Part shown: piece by piece, positions 28,513 to 35,958 of the stretch | Layout of the letters: each line of letters starts with the position of its first letter | How positions within the stretch are numbered: the stretch's first letter is position 1 | NCBI GenBank assembly: GCA_025965555.1 | Contig: JAOPWT010000525.1 | Span: forward strand, 1-39,850 | DNA length: 39,850 nt | Source of the DNA: Mycobacterium sp. | GTDB lineage: Bacteria > Actinomycetota > Actinomycetes > Mycobacteriales > Mycobacteriaceae | Direction: 5' to 3' | Translations under genes and position numbers: made by a program | Notes under the pieces: generated by a model | The model's input: only the letters and a program-made list of their open reading frames with translations | The model's database searches: none | What the model was told of the DNA's origin: nothing

Positions 28513-29076
28513 ATGGCGGGTGTGGCGTCTCGGGAGTCGTACTTCGAGACCGGCCTCGACGTGCTGTCCGACCTCGGGTACGGCGGCCTCAAACTCGCAG
28601 GCGTCTGCAACCGGCTCGGCGTCACCACCGGATCCTTCTATCACTACTTTCCGAGCTGGTCGGCATACACCAGGGCCCTTGTCGACTACTGGGCCCAGGC
28701 GTGCAAGGTGAGCATCGAGGCGGCGTGCGACCAGCCAGATCCGCGCCGCCGCATCGACAACTTCATTCAGACGGCATTGTTACTGCCGCACGGCGCCGAG
28801 GGAGCGATCCGCGTCTGGAGCTCGATCGATCCCGAGGTGCACGCCGCGCAGTCGGCCGTCGATCAGCAGCGGTTCGACGTGCTGTTCGAGGCTGCCTTCG
28901 CCGTCCTCGGGAGCAAGCACCAGGCACAGGTCTTCGCCTCCTGGGCGATGTTTCTGGTGATCGGCTACGAGCAGTCCACGTTGCCGCTCAACGCCAAGGA
29001 CCTGGAGTGGATCGGCGACCAGCTGCTCGACGCACTCGATTCCGGCCGGTTCGGCTCGGTGCCGGACCCCGGCTGA
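28513..29076 (+). CDS. TetR-family transcriptional regulator of the FUSC exporter locus
   Basis: 187 residues from the ATG at 28513, with an AGGG about ten bases upstream. The frame is open from 28408, but the TetR domain begins right after this ATG (SRESYFETGLDVLSDLGY), so the shorter form fits. The recognition helix region is LGVTTGSFYHYFPSWSAYTRALV. The C-terminal domain contains the sequence EVHAAQSAVDQQRFDVLFEA. The gene ends 23 bases before the FUSC transporter on the same strand. A TetR next to an exporter is usually a repressor relieved by the exported compound; that is inference. Confidence 0.85.
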   Translation: MAGVASRESYFETGLDVLSDLGYGGLKLAGVCNRLGVTTGSFYHYFPSWSAYTRALVDYWAQACKVSIEAACDQPDPRRRIDNFIQTALLLPHGAEGAIRVWSSIDPEVHAAQSAVDQQRFDVLFEAAFAVLGSKHQAQVFASWAMFLVIGYEQSTLPLNAKDLEWIGDQLLDALDSGRFGSVPDPG

Positions 29077-29099
29077 CGCGCCGGTCTACCATCCGGTGC

Positions 29100-31256
29100 A
29101 TGCTCACCCCGGCTGTTCTCTGGCGGCGGGCGATCGATCGAGTCAGGGAGCGGGATCCGGAGAACGACGCGGCGCGACGGGCCGTGCGGGCGGCGATCGT
29201 GCTGCCGTTGGCCGCCGCCGTCGGGTTCGCCGTCGGAAGTGATTCGCAGACACCATTGTTCGCGATCTTCGGCTCGGTGGCGCTGCTGATCACCGTCGAC
29301 TTCCCCGGCAACCGCCCCGCGCGGGCGCTGGCGTACGGCGGTCTCGGCGTCAACGGCGTCATCCTCATCACATTGGGCACGCTGGTGGCGCCGATCCCCT
29401 GGCTGGCGGTGCTGACGATGTTCGTCCTCGCGGTGGCCGTGACGTTCTCGGGCGTTCTGAGTGAGATCGTTGCAGCGGGCCAGCGGTCGACGCTGCTGAC
29501 CTTCGTGCTGCCCGCGTGCACACCCCCCGGTCCCATTCCCGAGCGCCTCCTCGGCTGGTTCATCGCCCTCTCGCTGGCCGTGCCCGCCGCCCTGTTCCTG
29601 CTGCCGCCACGGCACCACGACGAACTCCGTCGGCACGCCGCCCTGGTGTGCCGGATCATGGCCGACCGCCTCGACGGCGCGGCATCGGCCGACGACGTGA
29701 CGACGGCCATGGGCGCGTTGCGGGCCAACTTCCTCGGCGCCGACTTCCGGCCGGTCGGACTGACCGCGGGCAGCCGGGCCCTGGTGCGGGTGGTCGATGA
29801 CCTGCAGTGGCTGTCCGATCGCGTCACCGACACCAGCGGCGACCTGTTGGCGGAGATGCGTGATCCCGTCGTTCAGGTGCTCCGCGAGAGCGCGCAGGTG
29901 CTCAGCACGCCGCGGGTGGCTGACCGCGACGCCCATCGCAAGAATCTGGCCGCCGCACTGGCGGTGCAGCGGTTGATCGCTCAGACCCGCTACCGCGACG
30001 ACATCGTCGAGATACTCGGCGAACCCGACGACGCCGCCTCGATCGTGGTGGGCCGCAAGCTGCTGAACCGCAGGACGATATCGGGATGCGTGGGCACCAC
30101 CGGACGGATCATCGGCATCGCGGCGGCGGCCGACGCCCGCCCAGTGTGGGCCCGCGTCCTCGGGCGCAGGCTGCCCGCGTCGGGGGCCGCCGAACGGCTC
30201 CTGTCGGAGTCGGAGGCGTTGACGTCGCTGCCGAGTGGCTTCCTTGCCACCAGGGCAGTGGTGGTGCGCAACAGCATCCGCACCGGGCTTGGTCTCGCAC
30301 TCGCGGTCGCCGTCACCCACGTGTTCCCCGTCCAGCACGGGTTCTGGGTGGTACTCGGCGCGATGTCGGTCCTGCGCAGCAGCGCATTGACCACCGGGAC
30401 CAGGGTGATCCGCGCGGTCGTGGGGACCACGATCGGGTTCCTGCTCGGGGTCGTCTTCATCGAGCTGATGGGGGTCCAACCCGTCGTGCTGTGGCTCGCG
30501 CTGCCCGTCGTCGCATTCGGCTCGGCATACGTGCCCGAGGTCGCGTCCTTCGTGGCGGGCCAGGCGATGTTCACGATGATGGTGCTGATCATCTTCAATG
30601 TCATCAATCCGAGCGGCTGGCAGGTGGGCCTGATTCGAGTCGAGGACGTCGTGGTCGGCGCGTTGGTGGGCGCCGTCGTGTCGCTGTTGTTGTGGCCGCG
30701 CGGCGCGGCGGCGCGGGTCTCCCGCGCGGTGGATGCCGCCATCGCCGCGGGTGCCACGTATCTCACCGTCGCCGTCAAGCGGGTGACCCGCGGCGCCTCC
30801 GAGTCGGCCAACGACCGTGTGTCCTCGTTGGGTCACGCCGCGATGTCGGCCTCACGCACGCTGGATGATGCGGTGCGCCAATATCTTTCGGAGAGTGGCG
30901 GGTCGACGGATCAGCGCGCTCCCGTCATCCGCGCCGCCAACCGTGCCGTCCGGGTACGCACCGCCGCCGAGCTGATCGCCGACGTGATGCCGCCCCCACT
31001 GACGGCCTATCCGCGGGTACGAGAAGTACTCGAGGTGCACACCACGGCGATCGCCGAGCGCTTGGACGGCAGAACGTCGACCCGGGCCCTTGGCCCCATC
31101 GACGAAGACTTCGTGCTGGCCCTGCGCGCCGAGGCAGACGGCAGCGACCTGTCGATCAGGGCGGCGCTGCCGCTGGTCACCGTGGCGGCGAACCTCGGCG
31201 AACTGGAACTGCTCTACCCAGAGCCGGTGCGACCGGTCGCACTGCAGAGCAACTAG
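29100..31256 (+). CDS. FUSC-family (aromatic acid exporter-like) membrane protein
   Basis: 718 residues from the ATG at 29100. It has the duplicated FUSC plan: an N-terminal block of about five or six membrane segments (residues 30-180) and a long cytoplasmic middle. A second membrane block (about 400-545) follows, with HVFPVQHGFWVVLGAMSVLR and TTIGFLLGVVFIELMG, then a cytoplasmic C-terminus. FUSC/YccS/AaeB-like proteins are thought to export aromatic or hydrophobic acids; the substrate here is unknown. It is probably cotranscribed with the TetR gene 23 bases upstream. The stop codon overlaps that of the convergent pirin gene (31253-31256). Confidence 0.85.
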   Translation: MLTPAVLWRRAIDRVRERDPENDAARRAVRAAIVLPLAAAVGFAVGSDSQTPLFAIFGSVALLITVDFPGNRPARALAYGGLGVNGVILITLGTLVAPIPWLAVLTMFVLAVAVTFSGVLSEIVAAGQRSTLLTFVLPACTPPGPIPERLLGWFIALSLAVPAALFLLPPRHHDELRRHAALVCRIMADRLDGAASADDVTTAMGALRANFLGADFRPVGLTAGSRALVRVVDDLQWLSDRVTDTSGDLLAEMRDPVVQVLRESAQVLSTPRVADRDAHRKNLAAALAVQRLIAQTRYRDDIVEILGEPDDAASIVVGRKLLNRRTISGCVGTTGRIIGIAAAADARPVWARVLGRRLPASGAAERLLSESEALTSLPSGFLATRAVVVRNSIRTGLGLALAVAVTHVFPVQHGFWVVLGAMSVLRSSALTTGTRVIRAVVGTTIGFLLGVVFIELMGVQPVVLWLALPVVAFGSAYVPEVASFVAGQAMFTMMVLIIFNVINPSGWQVGLIRVEDVVVGALVGAVVSLLLWPRGAAARVSRAVDAAIAAGATYLTVAVKRVTRGASESANDRVSSLGHAAMSASRTLDDAVRQYLSESGGSTDQRAPVIRAANRAVRVRTAAELIADVMPPPLTAYPRVREVLEVHTTAIAERLDGRTSTRALGPIDEDFVLALRAEADGSDLSIRAALPLVTVAANLGELELLYPEPVRPVALQSN

Positions 31257-32227
31257 CGCCCCGCGGTGTGCGGCATCAATGCATTCGGCGGGATGCTGCC
31301 GAACTTGCCTGCGTTGAAGTCCTCGATCGCCTCGACCAGTTCCGCCTTGGAGTTCATCACGAACGGCCCGTAGTGAAAGACCGGCTCGCGAATGGGCCTG
31401 CCACCCAACAGCAGAACCTCCATGGCCGGGGTGCGCGCGTCCTGAGTGGCGTTCGCCGCGACGGTGATGCGGTCCCCGGGACCCATGACCGCGAGCTGGC
31501 CCTGGCGGATCGGATTGCCGACCGGACCGACGGCGCCGTCCCCGGCGAGCACGTAGACCAACGCGTTGAAGTCGCGGTTCCACGGCACGTCCAGGCGAGC
31601 GCCCGGCTGAATTGTCGCGTGTGCCAACGTGATCGGCGTGTATGTGGAGCCCGGCCCCTGCTGGTCGTCGATCTCGCCTGCGATGATCCGCACCAACGCT
31701 CCGCCGTCGTCGGAGGACAACAGCTTCACCTGTCCGCCCTCGATGGCCTGATACCGCGGCGTGGCGAACTTGTCCTTGCGGGGCAGGTTCACCCAGAGCT
31801 GGATGCCGTGGAACGTGCCACCGCTCTCGACGAGCTCGGCAGGCGGAGTCTCGATGTGCAGGATGCCCGCGCCCGCGGTCATCCACTGAGTGGCACCGTC
31901 GGTGATGAGCCCGCCGCCGCCGTGTGAATCTTGGTGCGCGAAGCGGCCGTCGATCATGTATGTGACCGTCTCGAAGCCGCGGTGTGGGTGCCAGTCGGTG
32001 CCCCGCGGCTCGCCGGGTTCGTACTCGACCTCACCCATCTGGTCCATGTGCACGAACGGATCGAGCGCAGCGGCACTGACGCCTGCGAAGGCGCGGACGA
32101 CGGGAAAGCCCTCGCCTTCATGGCCTCGCGGCCCGGTCGTGACCGATCGCACCGGGCGGGGCGTATCGGACGCAGCCGGCCCGGCGATGCGGGGAAGTGT
32201 GAGGGTGTCGGCAGTGATGGCGGGCAT
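31253..32227 (-). CDS. Pirin family protein
   Basis: 324 residues from the ATG at 32227, with an AGGAG ribosome site six bases upstream. The N-terminal cupin has the pirin metal ligands: His80 and His82 in DWHPHRGFETVTY, then His124 and Glu126 in GILHIETPP. The C-terminal cupin has LLLGGRPIREPVFHYGPFVMN, also a family landmark. Pirins bind Fe and range from quercetin-dioxygenase activity to regulatory roles; none can be picked from sequence. A perfect 14-base palindrome lies about 37 bases upstream and is probably a regulator site. The gene converges on the FUSC gene with a 4-base overlap. Confidence 0.92.
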   Translation of the reverse strand: MPAITADTLTLPRIAGPAASDTPRPVRSVTTGPRGHEGEGFPVVRAFAGVSAAALDPFVHMDQMGEVEYEPGEPRGTDWHPHRGFETVTYMIDGRFAHQDSHGGGGLITDGATQWMTAGAGILHIETPPAELVESGGTFHGIQLWVNLPRKDKFATPRYQAIEGGQVKLLSSDDGGALVRIIAGEIDDQQGPGSTYTPITLAHATIQPGARLDVPWNRDFNALVYVLAGDGAVGPVGNPIRQGQLAVMGPGDRITVAANATQDARTPAMEVLLLGGRPIREPVFHYGPFVMNSKAELVEAIEDFNAGKFGSIPPNALMPHTAGR

Positions 32228-32252
32228 CGGTGTCTCCTATGTCGAAGTACTA

Positions 32253-32278
32253 TCCGATATAACCGGACTGCAGTCCGA
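32253..32278 (-). promoter_or_regulatory. Palindromic operator candidate upstream of pirin
   Basis: CGGACTGCAGTCCG at 32264-32277 is a perfect 14-base palindrome. The hexamer TCCGAT occurs at 32253-32258 and again at 32273-32278, one 20-base interval apart. It lies 37-50 bases before the pirin ATG, where a -35 or upstream operator would be expected. Binding by a MarR- or HxlR-like regulator is plausible but no such gene is in the window. Confidence 0.45.
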
Positions 32279-32359
32279 TTATTCCACTGCACCCTCCCGC
32301 GAGCAGACGCAAAGGTGTCGCGACACGCCGTCAAATGGGCACTTTTGCGACTGCTCGGC

Positions 32360-34081
32360 CTAGGAGAGGATGGCAGTGGCGGCGGCGCGGGCCTGGGCGG
32401 CGGTGGCCGTGGCCAAGGCGGCATCGGCCGCCTCCCGGCATTGCGCGAGCGTCACCTGCGCGAGTTTCGCCCCGACGCCTGCCACCGCCGCAGCAGCCGC
32501 CGACAACGACGAGACGCCGAGCCCCACCAGCACGCAGGCCAGCTGCGGGTCGGCTGCGGCCTCTCCGCAGACGCCCACCGGCTTGTTGACCGCGACACCG
32601 GCCTTCGCCGCCATCGCGACCAATGCCAGCACCGCGGGCTGCCATGGATCGGTGAGCGTGGCCAATTCGGCCGACATCCGGTCGGCGGCCATCGTGTACT
32701 GCGTCAGGTCATTGGTGCCGATCGACAGGAAGTCGACGTGCTCGAGGATGCGGTCGGCCAGCAGCGCCGCGGCGGGCACCTCGATCATCACCCCCGGCAC
32801 CAGCCCGTGTGCCCTGGTCTCGGTCGCGAAGGCCTCCGCCTCCGCCGGGGTGGCGATCATCGGCGCCATCACCCATGGCGCGCTGCCCGTCACCTTCGCG
32901 GCAGCGGCGATTCCCGCGAGCTGCCTGGTCAGGATGCCGGGATTGCCGTCGGCGATGCGGATTCCACGCACACCGAGCGCAGGGTTCGCCTCATCGGGGT
33001 GTCCGACGAACTTCAGCGGCTTGTCCGAACCGGCGTCGAGCGTGCGGATGACGACCTTGCGCCCGGCGAACGCGTCGAGCACCTCGCCGTAGATCTCTGC
33101 CTGCTCGTCGACGGACGGTTCGGTCGACCGATTGAGGAAGCACAGCTCGGTGCGGAAGAGGCCGACGCCCTCGGCGGGGGTCTCGCGGGCCGACCGCGCG
33201 GCCGCGCCGTCCTGCACGTTGGCCAGGATCGCGACGACGTGCCCGTCGGCGGTGGCACCGGGACCGTGCCAGCTCTTCGCGAGTTCGGCTTCGCCACGTG
33301 CCACGTCGACGGCGCGCGTCGCGGCGGCTTCGTCGGGCGCGACCGTCACGGTGCCGACCGTGCCGTCGACCATCACCATCGTGCCCGCGGGGACGGAGTC
33401 GAGACCGTCGACCGCGACCACGCAGGGGATGCCGAGTTGGCGGGCGATGATCGCGGTGTGGCTGGTGGGCCCACCGAGCGTCGTCGCGAGCGCGACCACG
33501 AGTGAGGCGTCCAGTCCCGCCGTGTCGACCGGCGCCAGATCCTCGGCGCACAGGATCGACGGCACCTCCGGCACCGGCACGCCCGGTTCGGGCAGGCCGC
33601 TGAGTTCGGCGATGACGCGGTCGCGAATGTCACGCAGGTCGGTCACCCGTTCGGCCATCAGGCCGCCCAATTGGGTGAACAAGGTAGCGAACTGGTCGAC
33701 TGCCCCGGTTACCGCTCGGACGGCCGGGTTGCCCTCGCCGATCCGCTTCTCGGTGGCGGCGATCCAGGCTCGGTCCTGCGCCAGGGTCGCCGTGGTCGCC
33801 AGCACCTCCGAGGCCGCACCCGACGCGTTGGCCGCACGTTCGCGCAGCCGGTTCGCCACGGAAGCGGCTGCGGCGGTGAACCGCGCCACCTCGCCGGGGC
33901 GGTCTGATTCACCGAGGTCGACGGCGGCCGAACCGTCGTCGGCGGTCGGCCGCGACCCGGGCCGTATCACCGGGGCGTACTGCACGCCTCCCACGGCGGG
34001 GATGCCCTGCAGGACGGTTCCCGCCGACGGTTGGGAGGTGCCCGCGGACTGGAGTGACGGGGAAGACGATGACGCGCTCAT
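32360..34081 (-). CDS. ptsI: Phosphoenolpyruvate-protein phosphotransferase, PTS Enzyme I
   Basis: 573 residues from the ATG at 34081, normal for Enzyme I. The active His208 sits in LGGPTSHTAIIARQLGIPCVV. The PEP-binding barrel follows with GVRGIRIADGNPGI, then the signature VDFLSIGTNDLTQYTMAADR and the conserved Cys in PVGVCGEAAADP. It takes phosphate from PEP and passes it to HPr in the cytoplasm. The N-terminus has a Ser-rich stretch before the helical HPr-binding domain. It is divergent from fruR-fruK-fruA-ptsH, and its promoter elements place the transcript start at or next to the ATG. The frame stays open upstream to 34372 but enters fruR on the other strand, so the longer form is rejected. 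Confidence 0.95.
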   Translation of the reverse strand: MSASSSSPSLQSAGTSQPSAGTVLQGIPAVGGVQYAPVIRPGSRPTADDGSAAVDLGESDRPGEVARFTAAAASVANRLRERAANASGAASEVLATTATLAQDRAWIAATEKRIGEGNPAVRAVTGAVDQFATLFTQLGGLMAERVTDLRDIRDRVIAELSGLPEPGVPVPEVPSILCAEDLAPVDTAGLDASLVVALATTLGGPTSHTAIIARQLGIPCVVAVDGLDSVPAGTMVMVDGTVGTVTVAPDEAAATRAVDVARGEAELAKSWHGPGATADGHVVAILANVQDGAAARSARETPAEGVGLFRTELCFLNRSTEPSVDEQAEIYGEVLDAFAGRKVVIRTLDAGSDKPLKFVGHPDEANPALGVRGIRIADGNPGILTRQLAGIAAAAKVTGSAPWVMAPMIATPAEAEAFATETRAHGLVPGVMIEVPAAALLADRILEHVDFLSIGTNDLTQYTMAADRMSAELATLTDPWQPAVLALVAMAAKAGVAVNKPVGVCGEAAADPQLACVLVGLGVSSLSAAAAAVAGVGAKLAQVTLAQCREAADAALATATAAQARAAATAILS

Positions 34082-34088
34082 GTGAACT

Positions 34089-34116
34089 AGATTACAAGAA
34101 TCCATTGACAAGTCAA
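34089..34116 (-). promoter_or_regulatory. ptsI promoter (likely leaderless)
   Basis: On the minus strand TTGACT (34116-34111), a 16-base spacer, then TAATCT (34094-34089). Only seven bases separate the -10 from the ATG at 34081, so transcription probably starts on the initiation codon. No ribosome site is present, in agreement. Confidence 0.6.
34105..34116. promoter_or_regulatory. Operator-like palindrome between ptsI and fruR
   Basis: TTGAC-AA-GTCAA is a perfect inverted repeat. It contains the ptsI -35 on the minus strand and offers a TTGACA -35 on the plus strand. The 102-base spacer is markedly more AT-rich than its surroundings. A DeoR-type repressor such as FruR is the obvious candidate to bind here; that is inference. 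Confidence 0.45.
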
Positions 34117-34134
34117 CACACTCAGGGGTAAAAC
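34105..34134 (+). promoter_or_regulatory. fruR operon promoter candidate
   Basis: TTGACA at 34105-34110, an 18-base spacer, then TAAAAC at 34129-34134. It would start near 34142 and give a leader of about 40 bases with a GGAGAG ribosome site before the fruR ATG. The -10 is imperfect. Confidence 0.4.
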
Positions 34135-34183
34135 CAACGATATCAACATTCTGAAACCACATAACCCACACAAACGGAGAGTC

Positions 34184-34963
34184 ATGTACGCCGAAGAGCG
34201 CCAGCAAGCGATCGCCGAACTGGTGATCAGCCAGGGCCGCGCCTCTGTCGCCGAGCTCGCGCAGACCTACGACGTCACGACCGAGACCGTGCGCCGCGAC
34301 CTCGCAGCCCTCGACCGGGCAGGTGTGCTGCGCCGCGTGCATGGAGGTGCGGTGCCGACGCGGGCACTGCACCTCGTCGAGCCGGGGGTCGGCGAGCGTG
34401 ACACCACCCGCGCCGACTACAAGGACGCCATCGCCGAGGCCGCCACCGAGTTCTTTCCGTTGACCGGAGCCAGCGTGCTCCTGGACGCCGGCACCACGAC
34501 GGCACGGATCGCCAATCAGCTGCCCACCGACCGCGATCTCGTCGTCGTGACGAACTCAGTGCCGATCGCCGCGCGACTGGCGTCCGTACCGACCGTCTCG
34601 CTGCAGCTGCTCGGTGGCCGAGTCAGAGGCATCACGCAGGCCGCCGTCGGTGAACAGGCGCTGCGCGTACTCGACAACCTTCGCGTCGACATCGCGTTCA
34701 TCGGGACCAACGGCATCAGCGCCAGGCACGGACTGTCCACCCCCGACAGCGAGGAGGCCGCGGTGAAGCGGGCCATGGTCGCGTGCGCGAACTACGTCGT
34801 GGTCGCCGCCGACTCGACGAAGGTCGGCCGCGAGGACTTCGTCAGCTTCGCGCCGATCTCCAGCGTCGACACCCTCATCACCGACGCCGAGATCTCCGAC
34901 GCCGACCGCCGGATCCTGACCGACGAGGGCGTCGAGGTCATCGCGACGGGAGGCCCCGAATGA
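34184..34963 (+). CDS. fruR: DeoR-family transcriptional regulator of the fructose PTS
   Basis: 259 residues. The N-terminal DeoR helix-turn-helix is clear: ERQQAIAELVISQGRASVAE, then TETVRRDLAALDRAGVLRRVHGGAV at about residues 30-55. The C-terminal DeoRC sensor domain has LDAGTTTARIANQLP and the GTNGIS / STPDSEEAAVKRAM segments that bind sugar phosphates. DeoR regulators in fru operons typically respond to fructose-1-phosphate. It is the first gene of the plus-strand operon; its TGA overlaps the fruK ATG (ATGA). The gene name rests on context as well as sequence. Confidence 0.88.
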   Translation: MYAEERQQAIAELVISQGRASVAELAQTYDVTTETVRRDLAALDRAGVLRRVHGGAVPTRALHLVEPGVGERDTTRADYKDAIAEAATEFFPLTGASVLLDAGTTTARIANQLPTDRDLVVVTNSVPIAARLASVPTVSLQLLGGRVRGITQAAVGEQALRVLDNLRVDIAFIGTNGISARHGLSTPDSEEAAVKRAMVACANYVVVAADSTKVGREDFVSFAPISSVDTLITDAEISDADRRILTDEGVEVIATGGPE

Positions 34964-35937
34964 TCGTCACCGTCACGCCCAACCCCAGCATCGACCGCAC
35001 GGTGTCGCTCGGCGCACCACTGACCCGCGGAGCCGTGCACCGTGTCACCTCGGCCACCAGTGAACCAGGCGGCAAGGGCGTCAACGTCGCCCGCGCGCTG
35101 GCACTTGCGGGCCTCGACGCCGTCGCCATCCTGCCCGCCGCCGACGACGACCCCATGGTGACCGCGCTGCGCACGGCCGGCGTCAGCTTCCGGTGCGTGC
35201 CGGTCAGCGGCGCCGTGCGAACCAACCTGGCGATCACCGAGGCCGACGGCACCACGACGAAGCTCAACGAGCCCGGCGCCCCGCTCGACGCCATCGCGCT
35301 CGACGCGCTGACCCGGACGGTCGTAGCCCATGCCGAAACCGCCTCGTGGATAGTGCTTTCCGGATCGCTGCCGCCGGGCGTTCCCGACGACTGGTACGCC
35401 GACGTCGTCGCACGGCTGAGCTCGGCGCCCTGCCAGATCGCCGTCGACACCTCCGAGCGGCCACTCGACGCGCTGGCCGCGGGATTCGGCCACACGGCGC
35501 CGGACGTCATCAAACCGAACGCCGAGGAACTCGCAGGCCTCGTCGGCGCATCTCCGGAAGAACTGGAACAAGCTGCGGCCCAGGGCGATCCGGCGCCCGT
35601 CGTGTCCGCCGCGAACCGGCTGATCGAGCGCGGTGCCAGGACCGTACTCGTCACGCTTGGGGCGGCGGGCGCCGTGCTGGTCGACCCGACCGGCAGTTGG
35701 ATGGCTACCCCGCCGCCCATCGCACCGCGCAGCACCGTCGGCGCGGGCGACTCGGCGTTGGCCGGGTACGTACGCGCCGCGGTCGGCGGTGCCGAGCCCC
35801 CTCGCCGCCTGCAGATGGCGGTCGCCTACGGCAGCGCGGCAGCGGCCCTCCCGGGCTCTGCCCTCCCGTCTCCACCGCAAATCGATCTGAATGCCGTTCG
35901 GGTGTATGCGATTACACCCGCCTCCAGCCGTCCCTAA
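34960..35937 (+). CDS. fruK: 1-phosphofructokinase (PfkB family)
   Basis: 325 residues from the ATG at 34960, overlapping the fruR stop. The PfkB start VTVTPNPSIDRTVSLG, the GGKGVNVARALA motif and the C-terminal anion-hole/catalytic motif GAGDSALAGYVRA with Asp264 identify the 1-phosphofructokinase/tagatose-6-phosphate kinase group. It phosphorylates fructose-1-phosphate made by FruA to fructose-1,6-bisphosphate with ATP. The position between fruR and fruA selects FruK over other PfkB members. It ends 21 bases before fruA. Confidence 0.93.
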   Translation: MIVTVTPNPSIDRTVSLGAPLTRGAVHRVTSATSEPGGKGVNVARALALAGLDAVAILPAADDDPMVTALRTAGVSFRCVPVSGAVRTNLAITEADGTTTKLNEPGAPLDAIALDALTRTVVAHAETASWIVLSGSLPPGVPDDWYADVVARLSSAPCQIAVDTSERPLDALAAGFGHTAPDVIKPNAEELAGLVGASPEELEQAAAQGDPAPVVSAANRLIERGARTVLVTLGAAGAVLVDPTGSWMATPPPIAPRSTVGAGDSALAGYVRAAVGGAEPPRRLQMAVAYGSAAAALPGSALPSPPQIDLNAVRVYAITPASSRP

Positions 35938-35958
35938 CCAATCAAGAGGAAGAGAACC

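Noticed and set aside
28965-30836. A 623-codon minus-strand open frame opposite the FUSC gene
   Set aside because: Low-complexity Arg/His/Gln/Gly composition; the plus strand has clear membrane segments.
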